From an uncultured Bacillaceae bacterium (GTDB taxonomy: Bacteria > Bacillota > Bacilli > Bacillales > Amphibacillaceae), in the NCBI GenBank assembly GCA_945639745.1, contig CALZEK010000005.1:1-19810 (forward strand): DNA of 19,810 nucleotides, read 5' to 3'. Positions 7,739 through 16,080 of the stretch are shown one piece after another. Below the pieces are notes generated by a model that worked only from the letters and a program-made list of their open reading frames with translations, was not told where the DNA came from and made no database searches. The position numbers and the translations under genes are program-made. Numbering within the stretch: the stretch's first letter is position 1; each line of letters starts with the position of its first letter.

Positions 7739-8362
7739 GTGGAATTATCAGACCGTCAAGAAACGATCATTGAAATTGTAAAGGAAAACGGGCCTATTAC
7801 AGGCGAGAAAATTTCAAGTCAATTAAATTTATCTCGTGCAACAATTAGACCGGATCTTGCCATTCTTACAATGGCAGGATTTCTTGATGCAAGACCACGT
7901 GTAGGTTACTTTTATACTGGAAAAACAGGTTCAGAACTGTTAACTGAAAAAGTTAAACAGTATAAAGTAAAAGATTTTCAATCGGTTCCCGTCGTTGTAA
8001 AAGAAAATATATCTGTTTATGATGCCATTTCTAGTATGTTTCTTGGAGATGTAGGTACCTTATTTGTTGTAGATGATAATGGGTCACTCACGGGGGTTTT
8101 ATCTAGAAAAGATTTACTTAGAGCAAGTTTGGGTAATCAAGATTTAAATGCTGTGCCAATTCATATCATTATGACACGTATGCCTAATATAACTGTATGT
8201 GAACCGAATGAATTATTAATCGAAAGTGCTAAAAAATTAATTGATAAACAAATTGATGGTTTGCCTGTTGTTAAAGAAAATAATTACGGTTTACAAGTTG
8301 TGGGTCGGATTACAAAAACAACAATTACTCGAGCATTTGTTGATCTCATTTTAGATGAATAA
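7739..8362 (+). CDS. ccpN: Transcriptional repressor CcpN
   Basis: This 207-residue regulator has an N-terminal winged-helix DNA-binding domain (residues 1-60, with ITGEKISSQLNLSRATIRPD as the helix-turn-helix) and the diagnostic ILTMAGFLDARPRVGYFYTG. Two CBS domains follow (about 75-135 with VGTLFVVDDNGSLTGVLSRKDLL, and 143-203 with MTRMPNITVCEPNE). In B. subtilis, CcpN represses the gluconeogenic genes gapB and pckA during glycolytic growth, and its CBS domains bind ATP/ADP. The start is GTG 7739, with AGGTGG at 7726-7731; the encoded N-terminus matches known CcpN proteins. It lies directly upstream of ppsR, the same pairing as ccpN-yqfL in B. subtilis. The 71-base gap between them has no terminator. 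Confidence 0.96.
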   Translation: MELSDRQETIIEIVKENGPITGEKISSQLNLSRATIRPDLAILTMAGFLDARPRVGYFYTGKTGSELLTEKVKQYKVKDFQSVPVVVKENISVYDAISSMFLGDVGTLFVVDDNGSLTGVLSRKDLLRASLGNQDLNAVPIHIIMTRMPNITVCEPNELLIESAKKLIDKQIDGLPVVKENNYGLQVVGRITKTTITRAFVDLILDE

Positions 8363-8433
8363 TTTCCTAAGATAAAATTTTAATAAAATCTAGCTTAAAT
8401 ACTTAATTATGAAATTGAACAGGAGGTTATATC

Positions 8434-9261
8434 GTGATGAAAAAGCCATTAGTATTTATATTATCTGATTCGGTAGGTGATACAGCAGAACTTGTTATGA
8501 AAGCAGGTTTAAGTCAGTTTTTAACCAATGATTATGATATTCAACGTATACCTTATGTAGAAGATAAACAAACAGTTGATGAAACTTTACAAATAGTTAG
8601 TGAAAAAGAAGGTATTCTCGGTTTTACCGTAGTTGATCCTGAATTACGTCAATATATTAATGAACAAACAAGTAAATTAGATATTGAAGCAATTGATATT
8701 ATGGGGCCAATGATGGATGCAATGGGAAGAGCTTTTAAAAACGAACCAAGATTTGAACCTGGTCTAGTTTATAAGCTAGATAAGGATTATTTTAAACGAA
8801 TTGAATCAATTGAATTTGCAGTTAGATATGATGACGGAAGGGATCCTCGTGGCATATCACGAGCTGATATTGTCTTAATAGGTGTTTCACGCACTTCAAA
8901 AACGCCTTTATCACAATACCTTGCTCATAAACGATTAAAAGTAGCGAATGTACCCGTGATGCCAGAAGTAGATGTACCTGAAGAGTTATTTAATATTGAT
9001 CCGAAAAAATGTATTGGATTAAAAATTGATCCAGATAAATTAAATAATATACGTAAAGAAAGACTAAAAGCACTTGGATTAGGTGAGCATGCTAATTATG
9101 CGCACAAAAAACGAATTGAAGAAGAACTCGTCTATTTTAATCAAATCATTGATAAAATTGGGTGCGAAGTAATTGACGTTTCGAATAAAGCAGTTGAAGA
9201 AACGGCAAATATTATATTACAAAAACATAAAGCTTTATCATCAGATTTAAAAGTTGAATAA
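8434..9261 (+). CDS. ppsR: Pyruvate phosphate dikinase regulatory protein (PSRP, YqfL-like)
   Basis: This 275-residue DUF299-family bifunctional serine/threonine kinase and phosphorylase uses ADP to inactivate pyruvate phosphate dikinase (or PEP synthase) and phosphate to reactivate it. It opens with [14 protein letters not shown]. It carries [10 protein letters not shown] and the P-loop-like [15 protein letters not shown] (about residues 150-164), then [13 protein letters not shown] and IGLKIDP. In B. subtilis the gene is yqfL, co-transcribed with ccpN, so both products adjust carbon flow around PEP and pyruvate. GTG 8434 lies six bases after AGGAGGT (8421-8427); ATG 8437 is an equally possible start one codon later. 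The dnaG promoter overlaps the last codons of this gene. Whether this organism has the dikinase target cannot be seen here. Confidence 0.95.
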   Translation: MMKKPLVFILSDSVGDTAELVMKAGLSQFLTNDYDIQRIPYVEDKQTVDETLQIVSEKEGILGFTVVDPELRQYINEQTSKLDIEAIDIMGPMMDAMGRAFKNEPRFEPGLVYKLDKDYFKRIESIEFAVRYDDGRDPRGISRADIVLIGVSRTSKTPLSQYLAHKRLKVANVPVMPEVDVPEELFNIDPKKCIGLKIDPDKLNNIRKERLKALGLGEHANYAHKKRIEEELVYFNQIIDKIGCEVIDVSNKAVEETANIILQKHKALSSDLKVE

Positions 9262-9282
9262 TCATGCAAAATCAGCTATAAT
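9254..9282 (+). promoter_or_regulatory. Sigma-A promoter of dnaG-rpoD
   Basis: TTGAAT (9254-9259) and a perfect TATAAT (9277-9282) have 17-bp spacing. The -35 box lies in the last codons and stop of ppsR. The expected start is near 9289, giving a leader of about 90 bases before dnaG. A weaker overlapping candidate is TTGCAA (9289-9294) with TAGTTT (9312-9317), also 17 bp apart. Confidence 0.75.
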
Positions 9283-9332
9283 TAACTATTGCAATTAATT
9301 ATTAACTAAGATAGTTTAAAAAAATAAAATCA

Positions 9333-9352
9333 GGGTATAAATAATTATACCT
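9333..9352 (+). other. Small hairpin in the dnaG leader
   Basis: GGTATAA (9334-9340) pairs perfectly with TTATACC (9345-9351) around a 4-base loop. A G-T pair at 9333/9352 extends the stem. It is about ten bases upstream of the GAGG ribosome binding site of dnaG and has no T-tract, so it is not a terminator. Its role, if any, is unknown. Confidence 0.45.
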
Positions 9353-9381
9353 ACTGCATTTAAGAGGAATTGGTGATAGTA

Positions 9382-11190
9382 ATGACCAATATGATTCCCG
9401 AAGAAAAAATTGAAGAAGTTAGACAAGCAAATGATATTGTCGATGTTGTCAGTGAGTATGTTCAGTTAAAAAAACAAGGCAGAAATCATTTTGGTTTATG
9501 TCCCTTTCACGATGAAAATACACCATCTTTTTCTGTGGCCGAAGAAAAGCAAATATTTCATTGTTTTGGTTGTGGTAAAGGTGGTAATGTATTTTCTTTT
9601 CTTATGGAAATTGAACAATTTTCTTTTATCGAAGCGGTTAAACACTTAGCTTCACAAAGTCAAATCGCATTGCCAGAAATAAACGATTCAAAACAAAACA
9701 AATTATCCAAAGAAGCAACAACACTATTAAATGCTTACGAATGGTTAACTAAGTACTATCATCATTTATTAAAGTACACTGAAAATGGCGAGAAGGCATT
9801 AAAATATTTTACAGACCGAGGCATTACTGAAGAAACGATTGATACGTTTGAGCTTGGTTATGCACCAAGTGATGAAGGTGTTACAGCTGAATTTTTATTT
9901 AAAAAAGGCTTTCATCAACAAACACTTATTAAAGCAGGTATTTTATCACTAAAAGGCGAAATAGCGACTGATCCATTTAAAGCGCGAATTGTTTTTCCAA
10001 TTAATAATCATCTCGGAAAAACAGTAGGGTTTGGGGGGCGGTCAATTCAAGAAAATCATCAACCTAAATACCTAAATAGTCCAGAGAATGAATTATTTCA
10101 TAAAGGGAGCCTACTTTACAATTTTGACTTAGCTAAAAATGAAGTTAGAAAAAAAAGTGAAGTAATCGTTTTAGAAGGTTATATGGATGTGATAACTGCT
10201 TATCAGGCTGGGTTTAAAAATAGTGTTGCCACATTGGGAACGGCATTATCTGAACAACAAGCAAAGCTTTTAAAACGTTATGCTGAAACAATCATTATTT
10301 GCTTTGATGCAGATAATGCAGGTATTAAAGCAAGCTATCAAGCGGCATTAACTTTACGTAAAATTGGTGCAGACATTCGGATCGCTCAAGTGCCGAATAA
10401 ATCTGACCCAGATGCTTATATTTTAGAACATGGAGCAGCAAAGTTCCAAGATGACGTGTTAGATCAAAGTCAAACATTTACTAAGTTTTATATGACTTAT
10501 AAGCAAAATGCTTATAATTTATCAATTGAAAGTGATCGAATTAACTATATTGAAGAAATGATCAAACATTTGGCAACAATCAATAGTCCAATTGAACGAG
10601 AACTTTATATTAAAGACTTAAGTGCGAAGTTTGAACTTACTGAAGAAACAGTGACCAATGAAGTCAATCGTCAAGTGAAACAAACAACGCAATTAACTAC
10701 AAACAGACAAGTACCACTTCCAGAGCCACCACCTGTTTTTAGACAGTACCACAATCGTAATAAAACGCGACTTGCTTTTGAGAATGCAGAAAGATATCTG
10801 ATCGCAAATTTATTAAAGAATAATTTTACAGAGAAAATACAAAGAGAAATAGGTGTTAATTTCAATTTAGATATTCATAAAGTTATTGTGACTCATATTT
10901 ATGCTTTACTAGAAGAATATGAAACAATAAATGTAAGTCAACTTTATGATAAATTAAATGATGAAGAACTTATTCAAACGATAACAGATATTGCATTGAT
11001 TCCAATAAGTGATTCAATTAGTGAAGCAGAAATCAATGATTATATTAAAATGATTCATCGTCAAGCTAATGAACAGCCTGAACTTGATAAGTTAAAAAAT
11101 GAGCTAGCTTTAGCTGAAAAAAATCAAGATAGTACTCAAGCTGCTATCATAGCTTCGAAAATAATTCAATTAAGACGTAATAAAGGTTAG
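9382..11190 (+). CDS. dnaG: DNA primase DnaG
   Basis: The replicative primase makes RNA primers at the replication fork with DnaB helicase. The N-terminal zinc domain shows CPFHDENTPSFSV followed by HCFGCGKGGNVFSF (Cys/His/Cys/Cys ligands, about residues 36-64 from ATG 9382). The catalytic core contains GYAPSDEG, FPINNHLGKTVGFGGR, KYLNSPEN, the TOPRIM motif VLEGYMDVITAY (about residue 260) and FDADNAG. A helicase-binding C-terminal domain follows a variable linker rich in Gln/Thr/Pro (about residues 425-450). The preferred start is ATG 9382 (MTNMIPEEKIEEV), giving 602 residues; it matches DnaG N-termini and has GGTGA at 9372-9376. TTG 9370 and GTG 9373 in the same frame are too close to the AGAGGA at 9363-9368. 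rpoD follows after 30 bases. Confidence 0.97.
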   Translation: MTNMIPEEKIEEVRQANDIVDVVSEYVQLKKQGRNHFGLCPFHDENTPSFSVAEEKQIFHCFGCGKGGNVFSFLMEIEQFSFIEAVKHLASQSQIALPEINDSKQNKLSKEATTLLNAYEWLTKYYHHLLKYTENGEKALKYFTDRGITEETIDTFELGYAPSDEGVTAEFLFKKGFHQQTLIKAGILSLKGEIATDPFKARIVFPINNHLGKTVGFGGRSIQENHQPKYLNSPENELFHKGSLLYNFDLAKNEVRKKSEVIVLEGYMDVITAYQAGFKNSVATLGTALSEQQAKLLKRYAETIIICFDADNAGIKASYQAALTLRKIGADIRIAQVPNKSDPDAYILEHGAAKFQDDVLDQSQTFTKFYMTYKQNAYNLSIESDRINYIEEMIKHLATINSPIERELYIKDLSAKFELTEETVTNEVNRQVKQTTQLTTNRQVPLPEPPPVFRQYHNRNKTRLAFENAERYLIANLLKNNFTEKIQREIGVNFNLDIHKVIVTHIYALLEEYETINVSQLYDKLNDEELIQTITDIALIPISDSISEAEINDYIKMIHRQANEQPELDKLKNELALAEKNQDSTQAAIIASKIIQLRRNKG

Positions 11191-11220
11191 AACGCGTTAA
11201 ATCATTAGGAGGCGATTTTT

Positions 11221-11249
11221 TTGACAGATAAAAAAGACATAGATTTAAT
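11221..11249 (+). promoter_or_regulatory. Possible internal promoter overlapping the rpoD start codon
   Basis: A perfect TTGACA (11221-11226) begins on the rpoD TTG start codon and is followed, after exactly 17 bp, by TTTAAT (11244-11249). The predicted start near 11256 is a few bases before the first in-frame ATG (11260). It may be fortuitous in AT-rich coding DNA. Confidence 0.35.
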
Positions 11250-12312
11250 TGAAGAAGAAATGACTTTAGAAGAAGTAAAGAAAGATTTGTTGAAAACAGG
11301 TAAAAAAGAAGGCGAACTTGCATATGAAGAAGTGGCAGATCGTTTATCAACTTTTGAAATAGAGCCTGAACAAATTGATGCTTTTTATGAGGAGTTAGAA
11401 AATAAAGGTGTAAAAGTAGTTGGTGACGAAAAAGAAGAGTCTCTTTCAGATAACTTACGTTATTTAAGTGTCCCTTTAGTAATTAAAATAAACGACCCTG
11501 TACGTATGTATTTAAAAGAAATTGGTCGTGTTGAATTATTAACTGCTGAAGAAGAAGTTTCATTAGCTAAACGTATTTTAGAAAATGATGAGATGGCTAG
11601 TCGTGAACTTGCAGAAGCAAACCTAAGACTAGTAGTTAGTATTGCTAAAAGATATGTTGGTCGAGGTATGTTGTTTTTAGATTTAATCCAAGAAGGTAAT
11701 ATGGGATTAATGAAAGCAGTAGAAAAATTCGACCATGAAAAAGGATTTAAGTTTAGTACTTATGCTACCTGGTGGATTCGTCAAGCAATCACGCGTGCAA
11801 TTGCTGACCAAGCTAGAACTATTCGTATCCCAGTTCATATGGTTGAAACAATTAACAAGCTGATTAGAATTCAAAGACAACTTCTTCAAGATTTTGGTCG
11901 CGAGCCAACACCTGAAGAAATTGGCGAAGAGATGGAAATTACACCTGATAAAGTGAGAGATATTTTAAAGATTTCTCAAGAACCTGTTTCATTAGAAACA
12001 CCAATTGGTGAAGAGGATGATTCTCATTTAGGTGACTTTATTGAAGACCAAGAAGCTGTTTCACCATCAGATCACGCTGCTTATGAATTATTAAAAGAGC
12101 AGTTAGAAGATGTATTAGATACATTAACTGACCGTGAAGAAAATGTCTTAAGATTAAGATTTGGTTTAGATGATGGTCGTACACGAACACTTGAAGAAGT
12201 TGGTAAAGTCTTTGGTGTGACAAGAGAAAGAATTCGTCAAATTGAAGCAAAAGCTCTTAGAAAATTAAGACATCCAAGTCGTAGTAAACAACTGAAAGAC
12301 TTCTTAGAATAA
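11221..12312 (+). CDS. rpoD: Housekeeping RNA polymerase sigma factor SigA (RpoD)
   Basis: This 363-residue primary sigma-70 factor has region 1.1 in shortened Gram-positive form (about 1-70), then region 1.2 ([19 protein letters not shown]). Regions 2.1-2.4 include [31 protein letters not shown] and [14 protein letters not shown]. Region 3 includes [11 protein letters not shown]. Region 4 includes [19 protein letters not shown], the helix-turn-helix [14 protein letters not shown] and the family ending [13 protein letters not shown]. The start is TTG 11221, five bases after AGGAGGCGA (11207-11215); no ATG exists near it. The first in-frame ATG is at 11260. The gene follows dnaG as in the classical macromolecular synthesis operon. 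The residues before region 1.2 read [12 protein letters not shown], where related factors usually have PPGVKINDP. Confidence 0.98.
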   Translation: MTDKKDIDLIEEEMTLEEVKKDLLKTGKKEGELAYEEVADRLSTFEIEPEQIDAFYEELENKGVKVVGDEKEESLSDNLRYLSVPLVIKINDPVRMYLKEIGRVELLTAEEEVSLAKRILENDEMASRELAEANLRLVVSIAKRYVGRGMLFLDLIQEGNMGLMKAVEKFDHEKGFKFSTYATWWIRQAITRAIADQARTIRIPVHMVETINKLIRIQRQLLQDFGREPTPEEIGEEMEITPDKVRDILKISQEPVSLETPIGEEDDSHLGDFIEDQEAVSPSDHAAYELLKEQLEDVLDTLTDREENVLRLRFGLDDGRTRTLEEVGKVFGVTRERIRQIEAKALRKLRHPSRSKQLKDFLE

Positions 12313-12361
12313 AATGAAATATTAAATACTTTTAGATAAATAAGGGTTTTACTTTCAACTA

Positions 12362-12390
12362 TTGATAAAATCTAGTAAAATGAATATAGT
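12362..12390 (+). promoter_or_regulatory. Sigma-A promoter of the cytochrome c550 gene
   Basis: TTGATA (12362-12367) and TATAGT (12385-12390) are 17 bp apart, each with five of six consensus bases. The expected start is near 12397, some 40 bases before the start codon. No convincing terminator is visible between rpoD and this promoter, so some rpoD transcripts may read through. Confidence 0.8.
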
Positions 12391-12417
12391 CATAGTATAT
12401 TTATTATTACTAGATTT
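12368..12417. repeat. Perfect 11-bp inverted repeat bracketing the cytochrome c -10 box
   Basis: AAATCTAGTAA at 12368-12378 is the exact reverse complement of TTACTAGATTT at 12407-12417. The left arm fills the promoter spacer directly after the -35 box. The right arm lies in the transcribed leader just before the ribosome binding site. The 28-base interval contains the -10 box. It could be an operator pair or an mRNA leader stem for transcripts starting further upstream. Confidence 0.6.
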
Positions 12418-12438
12418 ACATAAGGAGGAGCAGGGAAA

Positions 12439-12807
12439 ATGAAAACAAACATTATTCCGTTTGCAATTATAGCTATAGTAGGTATATTTGCAGTCGTCAT
12501 CGTTTCTTCAATTGGTGTAAGCCAGCGTGCAGATATTCAAAATGCAGAAGAAAATGGCGGAGAAACAGAAGAGGTAACAGAAGAAGAAGCATCAGATCCA
12601 GAGGCTCTGTTTGCTAATAGCTGTGCAAGTTGTCACGGTGGAGATTTAACAGGTGGAGCAGGTCCTGACTTAACAACAGTTGGTGCTAGCTTATCAGCTG
12701 AAGAAATTCAAGATATTATTGAAAATGGTCAAGGCACTATGCCTCCAGGGTTACTTCAAGGCCAGGAAGCTAATGAAGTTGCTGCATGGCTTGCAGAAAT
12801 GAAGTAA
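12439..12807 (+). CDS. cccA: Membrane-anchored cytochrome c550 (CccA-like)
   Basis: This 122-residue protein has an N-terminal uncleaved membrane anchor (about residues 5-28). A Glu/Thr-rich acidic linker follows (about 35-54). The class I cytochrome c domain has heme attachment site CASCH (about residues 62-66), GPDL in the middle and a methionine ligand in GTMPPGLL (about residue 101), ending AAWLAEMK. This matches CccA of B. subtilis (about 120 residues, one transmembrane anchor), which carries electrons outside the membrane to a terminal oxidase. CccB (c551) would instead be a lipoprotein with a lipobox cysteine, which is missing here. ATG 12439 follows AAGGAGG (12422-12428). The gene has its own promoter and terminator. 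Its presence implies an aerobic respiratory chain. Confidence 0.92.
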   Translation: MKTNIIPFAIIAIVGIFAVVIVSSIGVSQRADIQNAEENGGETEEVTEEEASDPEALFANSCASCHGGDLTGGAGPDLTTVGASLSAEEIQDIIENGQGTMPPGLLQGQEANEVAAWLAEMK

Positions 12808-12821
12808 ATATATTTTTAAAA

Positions 12822-12854
12822 AGAAAAGCTTTCTGACTATCAGAAAGCTTTTCT
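12822..12854 (+). terminator. Intrinsic terminator after cytochrome c550 gene
   Basis: A perfect 15-bp stem (12822-12836 with 12840-12854) has a CTA loop. The 3' end of the right arm contains TTTTCT, complementary to the A-rich base of the left arm. The GC-containing 9-bp core stem (12828-12836/12840-12848) followed by these T residues is the working terminator shape. Confidence 0.85.
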
Positions 12855-12884
12855 CGATTATATAAAGCTTTTTAGGAGAATCTT

Positions 12885-13607
12885 ATGGAAAACTTGCACA
12901 TCTCATTACGCTTAAAAGAAATAGCTAAATATATTTCAAAAGGTAGTTATTTTGCCGATATAGGCTCTGATCATGCTTATTTACCGACATATGTTTGTTC
13001 AAAAGACGCCACTGCGAAAGCAATTGCAGGTGAAGTTAATCAAGGTCCGTTTAATAATGCCCAAGATATTGTTAAAACATATAACTTAACAAAACAAATT
13101 GATGTGCGATTAGGTGATGGATTAAATGTTTTACAAACCGATTTACCTGATACGATAGTTATTGCTGGTATGGGTGGGAAATTAATTGAACGTATTCTAA
13201 CAGATAATCTAACTCAAACCCTCCAGGTAAATAAATTAATCCTGCAACCAAATATCGATGCTGATCGCTTAAGGAAATGGTTTGTTGAGCATGACTATCA
13301 TTTAACTCATGAAGAGATAATAGAAGAAAACGATCATTTTTATGAAATATTAGTTGCTGAAAAAGTTATGCATGAAAATGTTTATGATTCATCAATTGAT
13401 CAAGCAAAACAAATTTATTTTGGGCCGCTATTATTAAAAAAACGCTCAGCAGCATTTCTTAAAAAATGGGAATTAGAAAAAATAAACCTAAAACGAATTA
13501 TTAATGATATGAAACAAGCAAAACAAATTAATGAACTAAAATTAAATCAATTCAAAACTAAGTTGAATTGGATTGAGGAGGTTTTAAATAATGAGTCAAA
13601 TAACTAA
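12885..13607 (+). CDS. trmK: tRNA (adenine(22)-N(1))-methyltransferase TrmK
   Basis: This 240-residue SAM-dependent methyltransferase modifies A22 in the D-loop of bacterial tRNAs. The N-terminal Rossmann fold shows LRLKEIAKYI, motif I ADIGSDHAYLP (about residues 24-34), GEVNQGP, LGDGLNVL, IAGMGGKLIERIL (about 92-104) and ILQPN at the catalytic position. The C-terminal third is Lys/Asn-rich and helical, forming the predicted coiled-coil tail (RRIINDMK-type repeats). ATG 12885 has AGGAG at 12874-12878. The gene follows sigA/cccA and overlaps the nif3-like gene by 17 bases, the same coupling as yqfN-yqfO in B. subtilis. No promoter was found between the upstream terminator and this gene. Confidence 0.95.
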   Translation: MENLHISLRLKEIAKYISKGSYFADIGSDHAYLPTYVCSKDATAKAIAGEVNQGPFNNAQDIVKTYNLTKQIDVRLGDGLNVLQTDLPDTIVIAGMGGKLIERILTDNLTQTLQVNKLILQPNIDADRLRKWFVEHDYHLTHEEIIEENDHFYEILVAEKVMHENVYDSSIDQAKQIYFGPLLLKKRSAAFLKKWELEKINLKRIINDMKQAKQINELKLNQFKTKLNWIEEVLNNESNN

Positions 13608-14703
13608 TCATGCAATCTTTAAAAAAATGGAAGAATGGGCACCGCAATCACTTGGTTATGATTGGGATAATAATGGTTTACAAGTAGGGGCGAAAACGAG
13701 TCCAGTTAAAAATGTTTTAATTAGTTTGGATGTCTTAGAAAGCACAGTTGATGAAGCAATTGAAAATGAAATAGATTTAATTGTTGCGCATCATCCTTTA
13801 TTATTTAAAGGAATTAAACAAATTGATTTTGAAACACCAAAAGGTAGAACACTTAGGAAACTAATTGAAAATAATATTAGTGTTTATGCTGCGCATACGA
13901 ATTTAGATATTGCTGAGGGCGGTGTTAATGATATGCTTGCTGAAAAGTTGGCTATCAAAAATATAAAAGCGTTAGTTAACACAAAAACAACATCGCTTTT
14001 TAAAGTGATTGTTTATGTACCTAAAGATCATCTTAGTGAAGTTAAAGCAGCATTAAGCAAAGCTGGCGCTGGTGAAATAGGAAATTACTCACATTGTAGC
14101 TTTGAAACAGTTGGTCAAGGCCAATTCAAACCTTCAGATGAAGCAAATCCACACAGTGGCACTCAAGGTGAATTATTTATTGGTGAAGAAGTTAAATTAG
14201 AAGTAATTGTTACCGAAGATAAATTAACTTCAGCAGTTAATCAGATGATGAATGCTCATCCCTATGAAGAAGTTGCATATGATATTTTAAAACTAGAAAA
14301 TAAAGGTAAATCTTTCGGCATAGGTCGAATAGGCTGTTTAAATGAAGAGATTAGTGTACAATTACTCTGTGAACAAATTAAAGATAAATTAAATGTAGAT
14401 AAATTAAGAGTGAGTGGTGACTTAACTAAACAAGTGAAAAAAATAGCTGTATTGGGTGGTAGTGGCGAGAAATATATTCATGATGCATATAAACAAAAAG
14501 CCGATGTTTTAATTACAGGCGATATTACTTTCCATTTAGCTCAAGAAGCTATTGAATTAGGTATTGTGGTCATTGATGCAGGCCATTATATTGAAGAAAT
14601 TATGAAAGAATCTGTTAAAGATTACTTAGAGACTAGTTTTTCAAACGATTCAATTAATTTTCTTGTTTCAAAAGAAAACACAAATCCATTTACATTTATA
14701 TAA
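13591..14703 (+). CDS. Nif3-like dinuclear metal centre protein (YqfO type)
   Basis: This 370-residue Nif3/DUF34 protein is of the long Gram-positive type. The two Nif3 halves carry the metal ligands: VAHHPLLFKG (about residues 65-74), HTNLD (about 103), and near the C-terminus GDITFHLAQEA and DAGHYIEE. A PII/CutA-like domain is inserted between them (about residues 130-235, from FKVIVYVPKDHL to NAHPYEEVAYDI), as in YqfO of B. subtilis. The reaction is not firmly established; the family is linked to GTP cyclohydrolase-like and metal-handling roles. ATG 13591 has GAGGAGGT (13575-13582) and overlaps trmK. The persistent pairing with trmK suggests a shared role but is not proof. Name alternatives are nif3 and yqfO. 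Confidence 0.93.
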   Translation: MSQITNHAIFKKMEEWAPQSLGYDWDNNGLQVGAKTSPVKNVLISLDVLESTVDEAIENEIDLIVAHHPLLFKGIKQIDFETPKGRTLRKLIENNISVYAAHTNLDIAEGGVNDMLAEKLAIKNIKALVNTKTTSLFKVIVYVPKDHLSEVKAALSKAGAGEIGNYSHCSFETVGQGQFKPSDEANPHSGTQGELFIGEEVKLEVIVTEDKLTSAVNQMMNAHPYEEVAYDILKLENKGKSFGIGRIGCLNEEISVQLLCEQIKDKLNVDKLRVSGDLTKQVKKIAVLGGSGEKYIHDAYKQKADVLITGDITFHLAQEAIELGIVVIDAGHYIEEIMKESVKDYLETSFSNDSINFLVSKENTNPFTFI

Positions 14704-14745
14704 AAAGCTGTCATATATTGATGGTTATTAAGCGAGGTAGATATA

Positions 14746-16065
14746 ATGACAAGCAATTCATTTTCAAATTTAAAATTAAATGACACTTTAGTAAGTGTTA
14801 CAGAACAATTATTTTTTAAAGAACCGACTGAAATACAAGCGAAAGTGATTCCAGAAATTTTAAATCACAAAAGTATTATTGGTGAATCACAAACAGGTTC
14901 TGGAAAAACACATGCTTTTTTATTACCTTTATTCAATCAAATTGAAGAAGATAAAAATGAAGTTCAGTATGTTATTACGGTTCCAACACGTGAATTAGCT
15001 ATGCAGATTCATGCTGACATTGAAGAAATTATTAAATTGTCAGATAAACAAGATGTGTTGACATCACGATTATTAGTCGGTGGACTTGATCGGGAACGCA
15101 TGAAAAAACAATTACAAAACCCTCCAGATATCGTTATTGGAACGCCAGGTCGTATTTTAGATATGATTAAAGATAATGCTGTTTCAATTTACACAGCTAA
15201 AGCATTTGTCATTGATGAAGCGGATTTAATGCTTGATTTAGGATTTTTAGGAGAATTAGACCAATTACTTGTGCGTGCACGAAAAAATATACAAACACTT
15301 GTTTTTTCAGCAACTATTCCTCAAAAATTAGAGCATTTCTTTAAAAAATATTTACAACAACCAACACATATAAAAGTTGAAAGTGCAGTGACACCTCTTA
15401 CAATTGAGCATAAGATAATTGAATTAAGACATCGTAATCCAATTGAGTTAATTCAAACCATTTCTGAAAATGTTAGACCTTATGTGGCAATTGTCTTTGC
15501 AAACAATAAAGAAAAAGCAGACCAATTGTTTAAAGACTTGAAAAAGGCAGGTTTAAATGTTGGGATTTTGCACGGTGGATTAAGTGCACGTGAAAGAAAA
15601 AGAATGGTAAACGATCTTCGTGATTTAAAATATGAATATATCGTAGCAACAGATTTAGCCTCAAGAGGAATTGATATACCTGGTGTAAGTCATATTATTA
15701 ATGTTGAACTTCCAAGTGAGGTTGATTTTTATGTTCACCGAGTAGGTCGTACGGCTCGAGCAGGTAATGAAGGAATGGCGATAAGTTTCTTTAATGAAAC
15801 AGATGCACCATTAATTGAAGAGTTAGAGAAACGTGGTATTAATTTCACATATTCTGATATTACTTCAGAAGGTTTCATATCAAGAAAACCTTGGAATAAA
15901 CGTGTCACGAGAAAAAATAAAACAACTGATTTAGATCGTTTAGCTTGGCAACAAGTGAAAAAGCCTAAAAAAGTGAAACCAGGTTATAAAAAGAAAATGA
16001 AAAATCAACAAGAAGCAATTAAGCGTAGTTTAGTTCAACAAAAGAATAAAAAGCGTAGAAAATAA
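14746..16065 (+). CDS. cshB: DEAD-box ATP-dependent RNA helicase CshB
   Basis: This 439-residue helicase is about the length of B. subtilis CshB. All DEAD-box motifs are visible: FKEPTEIQAKVIP (Q motif, about residues 24-36), SQTGSGKT (I), PTRELA (Ia), GTPGR (Ib), DEAD (II, about residue 157), SAT (III), IVFANNKEKAD (IV), TDLASRGIDIPG (V) and HRVGRTARAG (VI). The C-terminal 60 residues are strongly basic (KKPKKVKPGYKKKMKN, then KKRRK) and probably bind RNA. CshB unwinds RNA and is linked to ribosome biogenesis and cold adaptation. ATG 14746 has GAGGT at 14734-14738, a modest site. TTTACA (14689-14694) and TATATT (14714-14719), 19 bp apart, could give a weak promoter. nfo follows after 15 bases. 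Confidence 0.95.
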   Translation: MTSNSFSNLKLNDTLVSVTEQLFFKEPTEIQAKVIPEILNHKSIIGESQTGSGKTHAFLLPLFNQIEEDKNEVQYVITVPTRELAMQIHADIEEIIKLSDKQDVLTSRLLVGGLDRERMKKQLQNPPDIVIGTPGRILDMIKDNAVSIYTAKAFVIDEADLMLDLGFLGELDQLLVRARKNIQTLVFSATIPQKLEHFFKKYLQQPTHIKVESAVTPLTIEHKIIELRHRNPIELIQTISENVRPYVAIVFANNKEKADQLFKDLKKAGLNVGILHGGLSARERKRMVNDLRDLKYEYIVATDLASRGIDIPGVSHIINVELPSEVDFYVHRVGRTARAGNEGMAISFFNETDAPLIEELEKRGINFTYSDITSEGFISRKPWNKRVTRKNKTTDLDRLAWQQVKKPKKVKPGYKKKMKNQQEAIKRSLVQQKNKKRRK

Positions 16066-16080
16066 TTTTGAGGTGATTAG

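Noticed and set aside
9370..9381. TTG/GTG starts upstream of the chosen dnaG ATG
   Set aside because: They lie one to four bases from the AGAGGA motif, too close for initiation, and add residues not found in DnaG proteins.
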